This document shows, piece after piece, positions 37,969 through 49,255 of a stretch of 64,000 bases of DNA; the first letter of the stretch is position 1; each line of letters starts with the position of its first letter. Position numbers and translations under genes: made by a program. The notes under the pieces were generated by a model that made no database searches, had not been told where the DNA came from, and was given only the letters and a program-made list of their open reading frames with translations. The stretch is from Bacillaceae bacterium SAS-127 (GTDB lineage: Bacteria; Bacillota; Bacilli; Bacillales; Domibacillaceae): NCBI GenBank assembly GCA_002261155.1, contig NKXN01000045.1:1-64000 (forward strand), in the 5' to 3' direction.

Positions 37969-39840
37969 TCACATAATCCGCTTAAACATTTTCTCCAACT
38001 CATAAGTAGAGTAATGAACAAGAATCGGGCGACCGTGTGGACATGTAAACGGATCGGAGCTTTTTCTTAGATCATCGAGCAGCTGTTGAATTTCATCTTG
38101 TCTTAAGTGATGGTTCGCTTTGATCGATGCTTTGCAGCTCATCATGATCGCCGCTTCTTCCCGCAATTTTTTAATATCGACTTGTTTCATCGATAATAGC
38201 TGCTCGATCATTTCTTCGATGATCGTTTGCTCTTCTCCTTTTGGGAACCATTGCGGATGAGAGCGAACAATGAACGCCCGATCCCCAAATGGCTCTAGGA
38301 AAATGCCGACTTCCTCTAACTGCTCCGTGTACTGTGAAATTTTGATACAATCATCCGCGGAATATTCTAATGTCAGTGGCATCAGCATGTCTTGCAGTTC
38401 TTTTTCGACTTGCCCTACTTTTTCTTTGAAATACTCGTATTTAAGTCTTTCTTGAGCGGCGTGCTGGTCGATCATATATAGTCCATTTTCATTTTGGGCA
38501 AAAATGTACGTGCCATGCATTTGACCGATCGGATAAAGCGGTGGAATGCGACTGTCGATGGGCTTACTTTCCGCTGTTGCTTCTTCTATTTCTTCTATTT
38601 CATTCCCATGATCAGCGATAAAAAAGCTAGGTTCTTCCTCTGTCACAAGCGGAGCTACACTCACTGTTTGCTCTTGATTAAATGAATCCACCGCCTCAGT
38701 TCCCGACCAATTTTTCTCTTCTACAAACGAAAAGCTAGGTTTCGTTTTTTCTATTTGTGGAGGTGGGGAACGATCCAGATGATCAAGTGTCAACGTTTGC
38801 TGTTCGGATTCAACTCGCACCTTTTTTTGGATCGGAGCGGCACTAGGAATTAATGTTTCCTTTTTAAAGGCTTGTTGGACAGCCGAAGTAATTAACTCGA
38901 TTAACTGCTGCTCTTTACTAAGGCGAACCTCTAATTTAGACGGGTGAACATTGACATCAACTAACAGCGGATCCATTTTAATATTAACGAGGGCAATCGG
39001 ATAGCGACCAATCGGGAGAAGGGTATGATACCCCTCTAACACCGCTCGTACTAATCCATAGTTTTTAATAAAACGACCATTCACCATCAGTGACATATAG
39101 TTTCTCGAAGCTCTTGTGACTTCCGGAAGAGCTAGCCAGCCGTCGATTTCAAAATCTAGTGAAGAAGCCGTTAACGGAACCATTTTCTTCGCGATATTGA
39201 CTCCATAAATAGCGGCTAACACTTGTCTAACATCGCCACTTCCCGTTGTGTGCAATAGCTCGCGGCCATTATGTCGCAGACGAATCGACACCTCCGGATG
39301 AGCTAACGCTAGTCGATTGACGACATCGGTAATATTTCCAAGCTCGGTGTGAATTGTTTTCATGTACTTTAACCGAGCGGGCGTGTTAAAAAATAACCCC
39401 GATACTTTAATATCTGTTCCTTGACGACTGCTCGCTTGAATATGTTCCTGCACTACGCCACCTGAAAGCACGATTTTTGAACCTGCTCCTTCCCCAGTGC
39501 TCGTCGTCAGTTCGAGCTCTGAAACCGAAGCAATACTCGGTAAAGCCTCTCCCCGAAAACCGAGGGTGCGAATACGGAACAGATCATTTTCATCTTTAAT
39601 TTTACTCGTGGCGTGCCGGGCAAAAGCAGTGAGCACATCTTCTGGCTCAATGCCCCCACCATTATCAACGATTCGAATACTTTCAAGTCCTGCTTCCTCG
39701 ACATCGATTTCAACCACCGTGCTTTTAGCATCAATCGAATTTTCCACTAGCTCTTTTACAACAGAAGCCGGTCGCTCGACCACTTCTCCAGCAGCGATTT
39801 TATTGGATAGCAAGTCATCTAACAAAATGATTTTCGCCAT
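37969..39840 (-). CDS. mutL: MutL, DNA mismatch repair endonuclease
   Basis: 623 residues. The N-terminal GHL ATPase has [30 protein letters not shown] and [15 protein letters not shown]. The linker is long and acidic. The C-terminal domain carries the endonuclease metal motif [12 protein letters not shown], plus [12 protein letters not shown] and [11 protein letters not shown], so this is the nicking type of MutL found in bacteria without MutH. It acts after MutS and nicks the new strand. The ATG at 39840 is preferred; a GTG three codons earlier lies within the ribosome binding site GAGGGTG. It follows mutS by 22 bases. Confidence 0.95.
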   Translation of the reverse strand: MAKIILLDDLLSNKIAAGEVVERPASVVKELVENSIDAKSTVVEIDVEEAGLESIRIVDNGGGIEPEDVLTAFARHATSKIKDENDLFRIRTLGFRGEALPSIASVSELELTTSTGEGAGSKIVLSGGVVQEHIQASSRQGTDIKVSGLFFNTPARLKYMKTIHTELGNITDVVNRLALAHPEVSIRLRHNGRELLHTTGSGDVRQVLAAIYGVNIAKKMVPLTASSLDFEIDGWLALPEVTRASRNYMSLMVNGRFIKNYGLVRAVLEGYHTLLPIGRYPIALVNIKMDPLLVDVNVHPSKLEVRLSKEQQLIELITSAVQQAFKKETLIPSAAPIQKKVRVESEQQTLTLDHLDRSPPPQIEKTKPSFSFVEEKNWSGTEAVDSFNQEQTVSVAPLVTEEEPSFFIADHGNEIEEIEEATAESKPIDSRIPPLYPIGQMHGTYIFAQNENGLYMIDQHAAQERLKYEYFKEKVGQVEKELQDMLMPLTLEYSADDCIKISQYTEQLEEVGIFLEPFGDRAFIVRSHPQWFPKGEEQTIIEEMIEQLLSMKQVDIKKLREEAAIMMSCKASIKANHHLRQDEIQQLLDDLRKSSDPFTCPHGRPILVHYSTYELEKMFKRIM

Positions 39841-39862
39841 CTTCGTCACCCTCTTTCATCGG

Positions 39863-42466
39863 TTATTTTTTGACTTTTTTCTGCAGTGCATAAAGAGCAT
39901 TCATCGCATCTAACGGTGTCATTTCTAGTAAATCAAATTTCTTCAATTCATCAATGATCTTGCTTTCTTTTGCTGAAGGCTTAGGTACAACTTCTTCTTG
40001 GAAAAGTGACAGTTGAGCCGCTCCTTTTTCCACTTTAACCGTTACCTGTTCTTCTTTTACTTGATGATTAGCCGGTTTACTTTCTTGCTGCCCCTTCTCT
40101 TCTAACCCTGTTAAAATTTCGTTCGCCCGTTTAATTAATTCTTTCGGAAGCTCAGCTAACTCCGCTACATGAATACCGTAGCTTTTGTCTGCTGCGCCTT
40201 CTTTGATTTTATGCAAAAAGACGACTCTTCCGTTCTGTTCAACTGCTTGGACATGGACATTTGTTAATTGAGCTAATTCTTCTTCTAGCACGGTCAATTC
40301 GTGATAGTGCGTTGAGAACAGTGTTTTTGCTCCAATTTTATCGTGAATGTACTCAATGATCGCTTGAGCAAGCGCCATCCCATCGTACGTAGACGTTCCG
40401 CGACCGATTTCATCAAATAAAATTAACGATTGATTCGTGGCGTGAGTAATGGCATTTTTTGCTTCTAGCATTTCGACCATAAATGTACTTTGTCCGGAGA
40501 TCAAATCATCCGCCGCTCCGATTCTCGTAAAGACTTGATCGAAAATAGGAAGCTCGGCTTTCGCAGCTGGTACGAAACAGCCAATTTGAGCTAAAATCGC
40601 TGTTAACGCCACCTGTCTCATATACGTGCTTTTCCCGGACATATTCGGCCCCGTAATCAGTAGCACTTCTCTTTCTTCGTTCATCTGACAATCATTCGGC
40701 ACGTATTGTTGAGAATCCATCACTTTCTCGACGACGGGATGACGACCATCTTCAAGAACTAATTCTCGTCCGTTCGTTAACGTTGGACGGACATAATGGC
40801 GCATTTCACTCACAGTCGCAAAGCATTGCAAAACGTCTAGCTCACTAACTAAATGCGAAAGCTTTTGCAAACGCGGAATATACTCCTTGACGCTTTCTCT
40901 TAGCTCTAAAAATAGTGCGTATTCCAGCTCCACCATTTTTTCATTCGCCTGTAAAATCATCGCTTCTTTTTCTTTTAACTCTGGCGTGATGAACCGCTCA
41001 CAGTTTGCTAACGTCTGCTTCCGTTCGTAACGACTGTCATCTAATGCGTTTAGATTCGCTTTTGTAATCTCAATGTAATAGCCAAAAATGCGGTTGTAGC
41101 CGATCTTTAAAGACTTAATGCCTGTCCGTTCTTTTTCTTCACGTTCTAAGTTGGCAATCCACGTTTTTCCGTTGCGACTGGCATCACGATACGTATCTAG
41201 CTCTGCATGAAAGCCTTCCTGAATCATTCCGCCTTCTTTAATCGTCAATGGCGGATGGTCGACTAATGCTCTTTCTAACAGATCGGTCAACTCCTCACAA
41301 GGATCAATATCGTCCATTAACTTACGAATTTCTTCATTGTTTATTTGCGAAAGAATTTGCTGTAATAACGGAATTTGCTGTAGCGATTTTTTTAATTGAA
41401 CGAGATCGCGCCCATTCACATTGCCAAAAGCCACTCTTCCAGCTAAACGCTCTAAATCATATACTTCCTTTAATTGCTCGCGAATTTCTTGACGTTCAAA
41501 AAAGGAGGAAATGAGCGTTTGCACCATCGTTAAGCGCCTTTCAATTTGATCTTTTTGGATAAGTGGTCGGTCGATCCATTGCTTTAATAGTCGTCCGCCC
41601 ATCGCTGTCATCGTCTCATCAAGAAGCCAAAGCAGTGAACCTTTCTTACCTTTCGATCGAATCGTTTCTGTTAATTCCAAATTGCGCTTCGAATATTGAT
41701 CAATTCTCATAAACTGATGGACATGATAGGATTCAACCGACTGCAGATGATCTAAACTTCTCTTTTGTGTACGATGTAAATACGAGAACAGTAAAGAAAC
41801 GACTTGTCTAAGTTCTGATTGATTCACTTGTTGCATCAATGGAAGAAAGACTTCTTGTTCGGAGCTACCCTCTTCCGTAGAAAGTGTCACGGATAACCGC
41901 TCTTTCAGTTGGCGTTGAATCGCCCCGTCAAGATTCGCTTCAATGACAACTTCCTTCACTTGTAAAGTAGCTAATTCATTCATCACTTCATCTAATGAAG
42001 ATAAAGAAGTAACTTTATTTTCTCCTGTTGATAAATCACTAGCCGCTAACGCATACGTTTCGTTAGTGAATGAGCATAACGCTGCTAAGTAGTTATTCTC
42101 TTTATCTTGAAGCCCCTTTCCTTCCATCACCGTTCCAGGTGTAATCAGCTGTACGACTTCACGTCTAACGACACCTTTCGCTTGTTTCGGGTCTTCTGTT
42201 TGCTCACAAATAGCGACTTTATGACCTAGCTCAATTAGCCGTTCGATGTAGCCTGCTGCTGAATGGTAAGGAACGCCGCACATCGGGATCTTTTCGGCTC
42301 CTCCTCCATCCCTACTCGTTAACGTAATTTCAAGCAGTTGACTCGCGTTCGTCGCATCCTCAAAAAACAGTTCATAAAAATCGCCTAAACGGAAAAATAA
42401 AAAGGCATCTTGATACTCTGCCTTGACTTTTAAATATTGTTGGATCATTGGGGTATATTGCTTCAT
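39863..42466 (-). CDS. mutS: MutS, DNA mismatch recognition protein
   Basis: 867 residues. The mismatch-reading Phe-x-Glu is in [11 protein letters not shown] (Phe30, Glu32). Lever and clamp domains follow. The C-terminal ABC-type ATPase has [20 protein letters not shown], the Walker [16 protein letters not shown] and [12 protein letters not shown]. The tail after 790 is charged and ends in the LSLFQEE motif of the type that contacts the sliding clamp. The ATG at 42466 gives the usual [12 protein letters not shown] start; a GTG 7 codons earlier is weaker. It is co-transcribed with mutL. Confidence 0.96.
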   Translation of the reverse strand: MKQYTPMIQQYLKVKAEYQDAFLFFRLGDFYELFFEDATNASQLLEITLTSRDGGGAEKIPMCGVPYHSAAGYIERLIELGHKVAICEQTEDPKQAKGVVRREVVQLITPGTVMEGKGLQDKENNYLAALCSFTNETYALAASDLSTGENKVTSLSSLDEVMNELATLQVKEVVIEANLDGAIQRQLKERLSVTLSTEEGSSEQEVFLPLMQQVNQSELRQVVSLLFSYLHRTQKRSLDHLQSVESYHVHQFMRIDQYSKRNLELTETIRSKGKKGSLLWLLDETMTAMGGRLLKQWIDRPLIQKDQIERRLTMVQTLISSFFERQEIREQLKEVYDLERLAGRVAFGNVNGRDLVQLKKSLQQIPLLQQILSQINNEEIRKLMDDIDPCEELTDLLERALVDHPPLTIKEGGMIQEGFHAELDTYRDASRNGKTWIANLEREEKERTGIKSLKIGYNRIFGYYIEITKANLNALDDSRYERKQTLANCERFITPELKEKEAMILQANEKMVELEYALFLELRESVKEYIPRLQKLSHLVSELDVLQCFATVSEMRHYVRPTLTNGRELVLEDGRHPVVEKVMDSQQYVPNDCQMNEEREVLLITGPNMSGKSTYMRQVALTAILAQIGCFVPAAKAELPIFDQVFTRIGAADDLISGQSTFMVEMLEAKNAITHATNQSLILFDEIGRGTSTYDGMALAQAIIEYIHDKIGAKTLFSTHYHELTVLEEELAQLTNVHVQAVEQNGRVVFLHKIKEGAADKSYGIHVAELAELPKELIKRANEILTGLEEKGQQESKPANHQVKEEQVTVKVEKGAAQLSLFQEEVVPKPSAKESKIIDELKKFDLLEMTPLDAMNALYALQKKVKK

Positions 42467-42541
42467 TACATTCCAATCCCTTTCCACATTGCCTATCTAT
42501 TTTCAAATTATAATTATATCATAGCTCTTATGTGGAAACAG

Positions 42542-42575
42542 AAAAAAAGTGCCGGCCATTTTTTTCGGCCCGCAC
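42542..42575 (-). terminator. Terminator of cotE
   Basis: GTGC-G-GGCC pairs with GGCC-G-GCAC (one mismatch), followed by TTTTTTT on the minus strand. It separates cotE from mutS. Confidence 0.85.
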
Positions 42576-42581
42576 GGATGA

Positions 42582-43121
42582 TTAATGATGGTGTCCATCA
42601 TCAAGAAATGATGTATCCAATTTTTCATAGTCATCCTCATCATCAAAATCACAATCCCAGTCATCATCACAGCCATGCGGATGAACGGCTACACAAATTT
42701 TCGTCTCGCCAACCACTTCAACTAAAAACTCTCTTTCTACATGTACCACGATTTTATTCCCATGCTTCGAAATGACAGCTTCACAGCAATTTGGCTGCTG
42801 TAACACTCTTGCTATGACTTCATCATCATCGAAGCAATCTTCATCACGATACTTCAGTTTAATCACGTCTTTATAGTCGACCTTCTCTGTGACAACTGAT
42901 GTTTTTGTATTATCGTGATGAGAATACCAGACGTTAATGTCATACGTGCCGTGCACTTCCACTGTTTTCCCGACCTTTTTGGCTTTATACTCATGATTAA
43001 TAATCCAGCAGCCTAAAATGCTCGATGGATGATGCGGCGGACAAATCGTGTGATGAGACTGTGTAAACTTACGGCCTTTGGCAACGACCGACTTTGTTAT
43101 AATCTCCCTATATTCTGCCAT
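42582..43121 (-). CDS. cotE: CotE, spore outer coat morphogenetic protein
   Basis: 179 residues, beginning [20 protein letters not shown], the conserved CotE start. The central block [17 protein letters not shown] and the strongly acidic, Asp-rich C-terminal tail ending in histidines match B. subtilis CotE (181 residues). It forms the scaffold on which outer coat proteins assemble in the mother cell. GGAGGT lies before the ATG at 43121; 17 upstream codons are left out. Its position between ricA and mutS is conserved in Bacillus. Expression by sigma-E is expected but no promoter was identified. Confidence 0.95.
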   Translation of the reverse strand: MAEYREIITKSVVAKGRKFTQSHHTICPPHHPSSILGCWIINHEYKAKKVGKTVEVHGTYDINVWYSHHDNTKTSVVTEKVDYKDVIKLKYRDEDCFDDDEVIARVLQQPNCCEAVISKHGNKIVVHVEREFLVEVVGETKICVAVHPHGCDDDWDCDFDDEDDYEKLDTSFLDDGHHH

Positions 43122-43208
43122 TCGAGCGTACCTCCTCGCTTGTTCTCCATTTATCCTATGCACTAAAAGCAAGACATGTGCCTAGTGAATATAAAAATTA
43201 TTTAAACG

Positions 43209-43245
43209 AAAAAGAGACCGTGCTTTTTAGCAACAAGTCTCTTTT
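43209..43245 (-). terminator. Terminator of miaB-ricA
   Basis: AAAAAGAGAC (43209-43218) pairs with GTCTCTTTT (43237-43245); TTTTTC follows on the minus strand. Confidence 0.85.
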
Positions 43246-43261
43246 CCATTGTTTCTTCTAT

Positions 43262-43693
43262 TTAACTGCAGCTTCCAGGCTGACTATTTTTCACTTGAGC
43301 ACCTGTCTCTCCGCGAAGTAAATCCCCACCCGTTGATTCAATAATATGATCTGTCACTGTATTAGAAATAGCAGATGCGACAATTTGTAAAATTTCATTT
43401 ACTTCCACTTGCGATTCTTTAAATTGTTGAACAACAGGAATTTCATCTAATTCCTGTTCAATTTTTTGAATTTTTTCTTCTACCATTTTTAAGGCTTCGG
43501 TTTTTCCATAATGTTGAAAGTTCACTGCTTGTTTTTGCAAGCTTTTTAGACTAGCGATTTTTTCGCGCACCTTTTGATTTTCATGAATTTTAGATTCAGC
43601 TTCCTTAAAAAAAGCTACTTCCTCTGTTTCAGAAATCATGTGAGCTAACTCTTTCGCACGTGCCAAAATATCGTCTTTCGTATATAACGTCAT
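43262..43693 (-). CDS. ricA: RicA (YmcA), RNA-processing and biofilm regulator
   Basis: 143 residues, helical YlbF/YmcA family. It starts MTLYTKDDILARAKELAHMI and ends in STGGDLLRGETGAQ with one cysteine in the tail. In B. subtilis YmcA, YlbF and YaaT form the Y-complex, which binds iron-sulfur clusters and steers RNase Y in mRNA maturation, biofilm formation, competence and sporulation. RNase Y itself is encoded at 50.5-52.1 kb. It lies a single base after miaB and shares its transcript. Confidence 0.93.
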   Translation of the reverse strand: MTLYTKDDILARAKELAHMISETEEVAFFKEAESKIHENQKVREKIASLKSLQKQAVNFQHYGKTEALKMVEEKIQKIEQELDEIPVVQQFKESQVEVNEILQIVASAISNTVTDHIIESTGGDLLRGETGAQVKNSQPGSCS

Positions 43694-43694
43694 A

Positions 43695-45239
43695 TTAGTT
43701 CACCTCTGCCATTGTATGTTCTTCTATCATTTCACCATTTAAAGACCATGTTTTTGTTTCAGTAATCTTCACTTTAACAATTTTTCCGATCGCTGTTTTT
43801 GGCCCTTTAAAGTTCACAAGTTTACTTTTATTCGTATAACCAGCGAGAATGTCAGGATTGTTTTTACTCTCACCTTCTACTAATACGTCAACAATTTGAC
43901 CTTTATATGGTTTCATTGCTTCGGCTGATGAAGCATTTACTAACGCATTTAATCGTTGTAGACGCTCTTTTTTCACTTCCATCGGAACATTGTCTTTCAT
44001 TTTTGCCGCTGGCGTTCCTTCACGTGGAGAGTAAATGAACGTATAGGCCGCTTCAAAGCCTACTTCTCGATAAAGCGATAACGTTTCTTCAAATTGCTCG
44101 TCTGTTTCATTTGGATAACCAACAATAATATCAGTTGTTAATGCAACATCTGGAATCGCCGCTTTAATTTTACGAACAAGCTCTAAAAACTGCTCACGAT
44201 TGTATTTACGCGCCATGATCTTCAATACTTCAGAAGAACCTGATTGCACTGGCAAATGAATGTGATCCATTAAATTGCCTTTCTTCGCTAATACTTCAAT
44301 TAAATGATCATCAAAGTCACGCGGATGACTCGTTGTAAAACGAATACGTGGAATATCAATTTTACGGATTTCATCCATTAAATCGCCTAAGCCGTATTGA
44401 ATATCGTCAAAATCTTTACCGTACGCATTGACGTTTTGACCAAGCAATGTAATTTCTTGATAACCTTGAGCTGCTAAATGACGGACTTCTTGAATAATCT
44501 CCTCTGGACGACGGCTTCTTTCTTTACCCCGTGTATAAGGGACGATACAATACGTACAAAATTTATCACAGCCGTACATAATATTAACCCAAGCTTTAAT
44601 ATTGCCTCGGCGCACTTTCGGAAGATTTTCAATGACATCTCCCTCTTTAGACCATACTTCAACGACCATTTCTTTCGATTTATAAGCTTCGTCCAAAATT
44701 TGTGGCAAACGATGAATATTATGCGTACCAAAGATCATATCGACATGTTGATACGTTTTTAAAATTTTATTAACAACGGACTCCTCTTGGGACATACATC
44801 CACAAACACCTAATAATAAATCTGGTCGCTGTTGCTTTAAGGCTTTAAAATGACCTAATTCGCCAAACACTTTATTTTCAGCATTTTCGCGAATCGCACA
44901 TGTGTTTAATAAAACGACATGTGCATCATCGACAGAATCCGTAGCTTCATAGCCTAGTGCTAAAAAGATCCCAGCCATGACTTCTGTGTCATGCTCATTC
45001 ATTTGGCATCCATAGGTGCGGATATAGAATTTGCGGCCTTCACCCAGTCCACGAAACCTCTCATCAATTTTGAAATCGTTATGATATTCGATTTCTTCTT
45101 TCCCACGCTTTTTAGCATCTTTTAAAGATGGTGGTTGATATACTGATTCAAAATATTTACTATAATCCTTTTCGGATTTTTTGTCCGTTGGATTATTTTC
45201 GTTCACTTGTTGTCCATGTTTTCGTTGTTCTTCGTTCAT
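43695..45239 (-). CDS. miaB: MiaB, tRNA methylthiotransferase
   Basis: 514 residues. Radical SAM enzyme that adds the 2-methylthio group to i6A37 of tRNA, after MiaA. The N-terminal UPF0004 domain has [17 protein letters not shown] with the first cluster cysteines (others in LLNTCAIRE and GVCGCMSQE). The radical SAM motif is CDKFCTYC in [20 protein letters not shown]-terminal TRAM domain ends at about 505. The N-terminus has a charged 65-residue extension common in Bacillus. AAGGAG lies before the ATG. Confidence 0.95.
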   Translation of the reverse strand: MNEEQRKHGQQVNENNPTDKKSEKDYSKYFESVYQPPSLKDAKKRGKEEIEYHNDFKIDERFRGLGEGRKFYIRTYGCQMNEHDTEVMAGIFLALGYEATDSVDDAHVVLLNTCAIRENAENKVFGELGHFKALKQQRPDLLLGVCGCMSQEESVVNKILKTYQHVDMIFGTHNIHRLPQILDEAYKSKEMVVEVWSKEGDVIENLPKVRRGNIKAWVNIMYGCDKFCTYCIVPYTRGKERSRRPEEIIQEVRHLAAQGYQEITLLGQNVNAYGKDFDDIQYGLGDLMDEIRKIDIPRIRFTTSHPRDFDDHLIEVLAKKGNLMDHIHLPVQSGSSEVLKIMARKYNREQFLELVRKIKAAIPDVALTTDIIVGYPNETDEQFEETLSLYREVGFEAAYTFIYSPREGTPAAKMKDNVPMEVKKERLQRLNALVNASSAEAMKPYKGQIVDVLVEGESKNNPDILAGYTNKSKLVNFKGPKTAIGKIVKVKITETKTWSLNGEMIEEHTMAEVN

Positions 45240-45310
45240 TTTAATTCTCCTTTCCTTTGCTATTAATTAAGCAAAAAGAAAATACATTTGTAATCCGTAC
45301 ACATTATTTT

Positions 45311-45339
45311 AGTATATAATACAACAAAAGAAAGAACAA
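45311..45339 (-). promoter_or_regulatory. Probable promoter of miaB-ricA
   Basis: Minus strand TTGTTC (45334-45339), 17-base spacer, TATACT (45311-45316). Confidence 0.55.
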
Positions 45340-45402
45340 CTAGACGAGTTCGATATGCATGAAAGTGTTAAAAAGCATTTGTTTTTTATTCATTTTATCA
45401 AT

Positions 45403-45460
45403 AAAAAAAGGGTGATACTCAAAAGGTCCGTATTCATCGACCTTTTGGTTCACCCTCTTT
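45403..45460 (-). terminator. Terminator of the 2-oxoacid oxidoreductase operon
   Basis: AGGGTGA pairs with TCACCCT and an inner CAAAAGGTC/GACCTTTTG arm extends the stem. Seven T follow on the minus strand. Confidence 0.88.
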
Positions 45461-45469
45461 TTCATTCCA

Positions 45470-46336
45470 TTACATAAATTCTTTCACAAGCTTATCAAAA
45501 TAAGTGTCTTCTAGTTTCAAATCTTGGACAGTTAGCGGTTCATCCGAATAACCGTATACAAGCTGTTGATAAGACGGCTTCTCTTTATTTTGATAAATGA
45601 TCCCCGTTACAAGGCTGTCATGCTTCATTAACGTATTCATCGCTAATTCACGATTGGAAGAGTCATACTCTTCCACCGTTGATAATTTCGTTAAATGTTC
45701 TTTAAACCAGTCATACGTATTAATTTTATTATAAGTGACGCATGGGCTGAATACATTGATAATAGAAAAACCTTTATGCTCGATCCCTGCTTCAATGATC
45801 GCTGTTAATTCTTTTAAGTCAGTTGAAAAGCTTTGGGCAACAAACGTCGCTCCACTGGTGATCGCTAACTCCATCGGTGAAAGCGCGCTTTCAATCGCCC
45901 CTTTTGGCGTCGATTTCGTTTTAAAGCCTTCCGCAGAACGCGGCGATGTTTGCCCTTTCGTTAAACCGTAAATTTGATTGTCCATAACGATATAAGTTAA
46001 ATCAATATTACGGCGCATCGCATGAATCGTGTGACCCATACCGATGGCAAAACCGTCGCCATCTCCACCCGAAGCGATAACTGTTAAATCTTTATTGGCC
46101 ATTTTCACCCCTTGAGCAATCGGAAGAGCTCGACCATGGATGCCGTGAAGGCCATAAGAATTGATATATCCAGAAATACGACCAGAACATCCAATCCCGG
46201 AAATGACTGCGAGCTTCTCAGGTGTTAAGCCTACATTCGCTGCCGCACGCTGAATAGCCGCCTGTACGGAAAAATCACCGCAACCTGGGCACCAGTTTGG
46301 TTTCACATTATTTCGAAAGTCTTTAAACGTCGCCAT
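45470..46336 (-). CDS. 2-oxoacid:ferredoxin oxidoreductase, beta subunit
   Basis: 288 residues, TPP-binding subunit. CPGCGDFSVQAAI (17-29) near the start and the TPP motif GGDGDGFAIGMGHTIHAMRRN with VMDNQIYGLTKGQTSP follow the family pattern. With the alpha subunit it oxidatively decarboxylates a 2-oxoacid to the acyl-CoA and reduces ferredoxin, a CoA- and oxygen-sensitive step. 2-Oxoglutarate is the usual guess for this type (KorB); pyruvate or branched 2-oxoacids are possible. It follows the alpha gene with no spacer. Confidence 0.9.
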   Translation of the reverse strand: MATFKDFRNNVKPNWCPGCGDFSVQAAIQRAAANVGLTPEKLAVISGIGCSGRISGYINSYGLHGIHGRALPIAQGVKMANKDLTVIASGGDGDGFAIGMGHTIHAMRRNIDLTYIVMDNQIYGLTKGQTSPRSAEGFKTKSTPKGAIESALSPMELAITSGATFVAQSFSTDLKELTAIIEAGIEHKGFSIINVFSPCVTYNKINTYDWFKEHLTKLSTVEEYDSSNRELAMNTLMKHDSLVTGIIYQNKEKPSYQQLVYGYSDEPLTVQDLKLEDTYFDKLVKEFM

Positions 46337-48073
46337 TTAAAACAACTCCTTGCTACTTGTATAAATATGATGTGGCTGGAATGGATTTCCGTCGTATTTA
46401 CACAGACTTTTAATTTTTTGTGGGTGGCCTACGTTCATTTTAATAATATTAGCTAATTGACCTGTTGCATTGTTTTCCACCACTAACACATTTTTTGTTG
46501 ATTCAATCAAGGGCAAAATTTCTTCTGTCGGGAACGGATGAATCAGTCGAATTTGCGCATGATTCACTTTCATTCCTTCTTGCTCTAATCGCTCTATCGC
46601 TTCCTCGATCGCACCGCGAGTCGAATTAAAGCCGACGAGTAGTAAATCCGATTGCTCATGTTTCGCATTTTTATAGACTGGCGTGTTAAACTGCAGGTCA
46701 TTCAACTTCCGCATTCGCTTATCCATTTGCGCTTGACGATTAGATGGAGACTCTGATGGTTTACCTGTTTCATCATGCTCAACACCTGTAACATGGTGAA
46801 TCCCGTGCTTCATGCCAGGAATCACACGAGGAGAAACACCATCTTCCGTTACTTCATAGCGTTTAAAGTACGCTTTCTCTTCCATTTCAGGCAATTCATC
46901 TTGAATCAATTTCCCGCGGCGAATTTCCACTTTGCTATAATCAAGCGGCTCAACCGTTTGTTTTCCTAATGACAATTGTAAGTCAGACAAAATAATGACT
47001 GGACATTGGTATTCCTCTGCCAAGTTAAAAGCCTCCACCGTATCGAAAAAGGCTTCTTCCACTGTGCTTGGTGCAAGGACAATCTTTGGAATTTCCCCAT
47101 GCGTTCCATAAATCATCGCCATTAAATCAGATTGTTCCTGTTTCGTCGGTAATCCCGTTGACGGGCCTCCACGCTGTGTATCAACGACAACAAGTGGCGT
47201 TTCCGTCATACCTGCAAGGCCGATCGCTTCCATCATTAAGGAAAGACCAGGTCCTGCAGAGGCTGTGAATGAACGAATGCCTCCATAGTTCGCACCGATA
47301 GCCATCGTTGCTGCTGCGATTTCATCCTCCGTTTGAATAACCGTTCCGCCGACATCTGGTAATTTTTCAATTAAATATTCCATAATTTCAGAAGCTGGTG
47401 TAATCGGATAAGCTGCCATTAAACGAACGCCGCCTGCGAGTGCCCCTAGAGCGATCGCATCGTTACCGATCATAAACATCCGCTGTTTGCCATCCGCTGC
47501 TTGAAGCTCTAGTGCGCTTGCTTTACCTTCTAATTGGTCAAGCATATAACGATAGCCTGCTTGAATAGCTTCCATATTTTTTTGAACGACCGCTTCGCCT
47601 TTACGCCCAAAGATCTCTTGAACGACCCCTGTAAATACTTGAACATCGAGGTTAATGACGGCGCAAGTCGCTCCTACAGCCACCATATTTTTCATCAGTG
47701 ATGTTCCAAGTTCCGTTGCCATTTCCGTAAATGGCACGATATACAGCTCCGCCTTTGTATCGTCCGGTTTGACTGGCTTAAATTTCGAATCCGCCAAAAT
47801 CATACCTTTATCGTGTAGTTCCTTGTAGTTCACATCAATGGTCTCCTGATCAAATGCCACCAATATATCAAGATCATCCGCTACCGCGCGAACAGGTGTC
47901 GTGCTTACGCGAATTTTATTGTTCGTATGTCCGCCTTTAATTCTTGATGAAAAATGACGATATCCATATAAAAAATAGCCTAAGCGATTCAAAGCCATAG
48001 AGAAAATCTCTCCAGTACTTTCAATCCCTTCTCCTTGCTGTCCTCCAACTTTCCAAGAAAGCTGCTCTATCAT
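46337..48073 (-). CDS. 2-oxoacid:ferredoxin oxidoreductase, alpha subunit (fused gamma-alpha)
   Basis: 578 residues. The N-terminal gamma domain (about 1-190) has WKVGGQQGEGIESTGEIF and GYRHFSSRIKGGHTNNKIR. The alpha domain follows with RLMAAYPITPASEIMEYL, FTASAGPGLSLMMEAIG and the C-terminal VVENNATGQLANIIKM. The fused layout is that of KorA from Bacillus and actinobacteria, which lack the four-subunit form. AAGGAG lies ahead of the ATG. In B. subtilis this place next to miaB holds other genes (tdh, kbl). Confidence 0.9.
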   Translation of the reverse strand: MIEQLSWKVGGQQGEGIESTGEIFSMALNRLGYFLYGYRHFSSRIKGGHTNNKIRVSTTPVRAVADDLDILVAFDQETIDVNYKELHDKGMILADSKFKPVKPDDTKAELYIVPFTEMATELGTSLMKNMVAVGATCAVINLDVQVFTGVVQEIFGRKGEAVVQKNMEAIQAGYRYMLDQLEGKASALELQAADGKQRMFMIGNDAIALGALAGGVRLMAAYPITPASEIMEYLIEKLPDVGGTVIQTEDEIAAATMAIGANYGGIRSFTASAGPGLSLMMEAIGLAGMTETPLVVVDTQRGGPSTGLPTKQEQSDLMAMIYGTHGEIPKIVLAPSTVEEAFFDTVEAFNLAEEYQCPVIILSDLQLSLGKQTVEPLDYSKVEIRRGKLIQDELPEMEEKAYFKRYEVTEDGVSPRVIPGMKHGIHHVTGVEHDETGKPSESPSNRQAQMDKRMRKLNDLQFNTPVYKNAKHEQSDLLLVGFNSTRGAIEEAIERLEQEGMKVNHAQIRLIHPFPTEEILPLIESTKNVLVVENNATGQLANIIKMNVGHPQKIKSLCKYDGNPFQPHHIYTSSKELF

Positions 48074-48162
48074 TGACCATTACACTCCTTTAATACGCTT
48101 CTTTCTCCACTCAACTAGTGTATCATTTTTGAGGCTAAATCACTAACTTTATACTTGTTGAT

Positions 48163-49083
48163 TTAGTTTGGAAACCGACGCGCGAAATTGTAATAAAGAA
48201 ACTTCTCTGTTTGAAGAGATGAATAATGCTTATTCAGCAATTCACCCCATTGTTCATACGCTTCATAACCATCTAATCCTGAAATTGTTTTATCAATTCC
48301 ATCAAAATCTGACCCGAACCCAAGGTGATCTTCTCCCCCAAGCTCACATAGATGCTCTACATGTTTTAATACATCATCGCTAGTGACTTCTCCTTCCTTT
48401 TTCACAAAAAAAGGAACAAATGTCAAGCCAATCACCCCATCTTTTTCAATGATGGCCTGGAGTTGGTCATCCTTTAAATTTCTCGGATGAGGGCAAAGCT
48501 GATAACAATTAGAGTGGCTAGCTATCGGGAGGTGAGCCACGTCGATAACATCCCAAAATGCTCGCTCACATAGATGGGAAACGTCTGTCCATACACCGAA
48601 ACCATTGAGCTGCTCAACCACTTGCCTACCAAAAGTGGACAAGCCAGCACCTCTCTTTTCCAGAGCTCCATCTGCTACCGCATTGGTATTGTTCCAAGTT
48701 AATCCAACAGAGCGAACCCCAAGGTGGTAAAGAATCTTTAGCTTGAGAGCATCTTCTTCAATTGCTTCACAGCCTTCAAGCGTTAACACGACTCCGATTT
48801 CTCCCTTAGCTAAATTAAATATATCTTTCCTTGATTGGACTACTTTTATATCAGGATGAGGCTTGATGATCTTCTCATAGAATAAATCAACCTGCTCTAA
48901 TGCTGCTCTAAATCGTTCAAATGGTTTTAGTGTAGGAGAGATAAAAATTGCAAAGCATTGCACTTTTCCTCCCGCTTTCTTTAACTGTTCATACGTAACA
49001 TGCAAACCTTGATTTTGTTGAAAGCTTACACCTGTTTCATTTTGAAGTCGATACAAAACATCACAATGAGCATCAAAAATCAT
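48163..49083 (-). CDS. Membrane dipeptidase-type peptidase (M19)
   Basis: 306 residues of the renal dipeptidase family. Zinc-site motifs are DAHCDVLYRL (4-13), the glutamate in VLTLEGCEAIEE, PIASHSNCYQLCPHPRN and GFGSDFDGI. No signal peptide is present, so the enzyme is cytosolic. Substrates may be D/L-dipeptides from peptidoglycan or metabolites; this cannot be told from sequence. GGAGGGGGAAAG precedes the ATG. Its place just downstream of spoVS is common in Bacillaceae. No convincing terminator follows it. Confidence 0.88.
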   Translation of the reverse strand: MIFDAHCDVLYRLQNETGVSFQQNQGLHVTYEQLKKAGGKVQCFAIFISPTLKPFERFRAALEQVDLFYEKIIKPHPDIKVVQSRKDIFNLAKGEIGVVLTLEGCEAIEEDALKLKILYHLGVRSVGLTWNNTNAVADGALEKRGAGLSTFGRQVVEQLNGFGVWTDVSHLCERAFWDVIDVAHLPIASHSNCYQLCPHPRNLKDDQLQAIIEKDGVIGLTFVPFFVKKEGEVTSDDVLKHVEHLCELGGEDHLGFGSDFDGIDKTISGLDGYEAYEQWGELLNKHYSSLQTEKFLYYNFARRFPN

Positions 49084-49176
49084 CTTTCCCCCTCCTTAAA
49101 ACTGATTATTTTAGTCGGATTAATACATTTACTATATTTTATTTAACATAAAATTGCAAATATTTTTTATTCATAT

Positions 49177-49244
49177 AAAAAATCAGCCTCCAACACTGAG
49201 CAGAGCAAAACGCCACTCCATTTTCAGTGTTTGAGCCTGACTTT
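49177..49244 (-). terminator. Terminator of spoVS
   Basis: AAGTCAGGCTC and GAGGCTGATTTTTT form the outer arms (one mismatch) with CACTG/CAGTG inside; the minus strand ends in a T run. Confidence 0.78.
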
Positions 49245-49255
49245 TATGTTGATTT

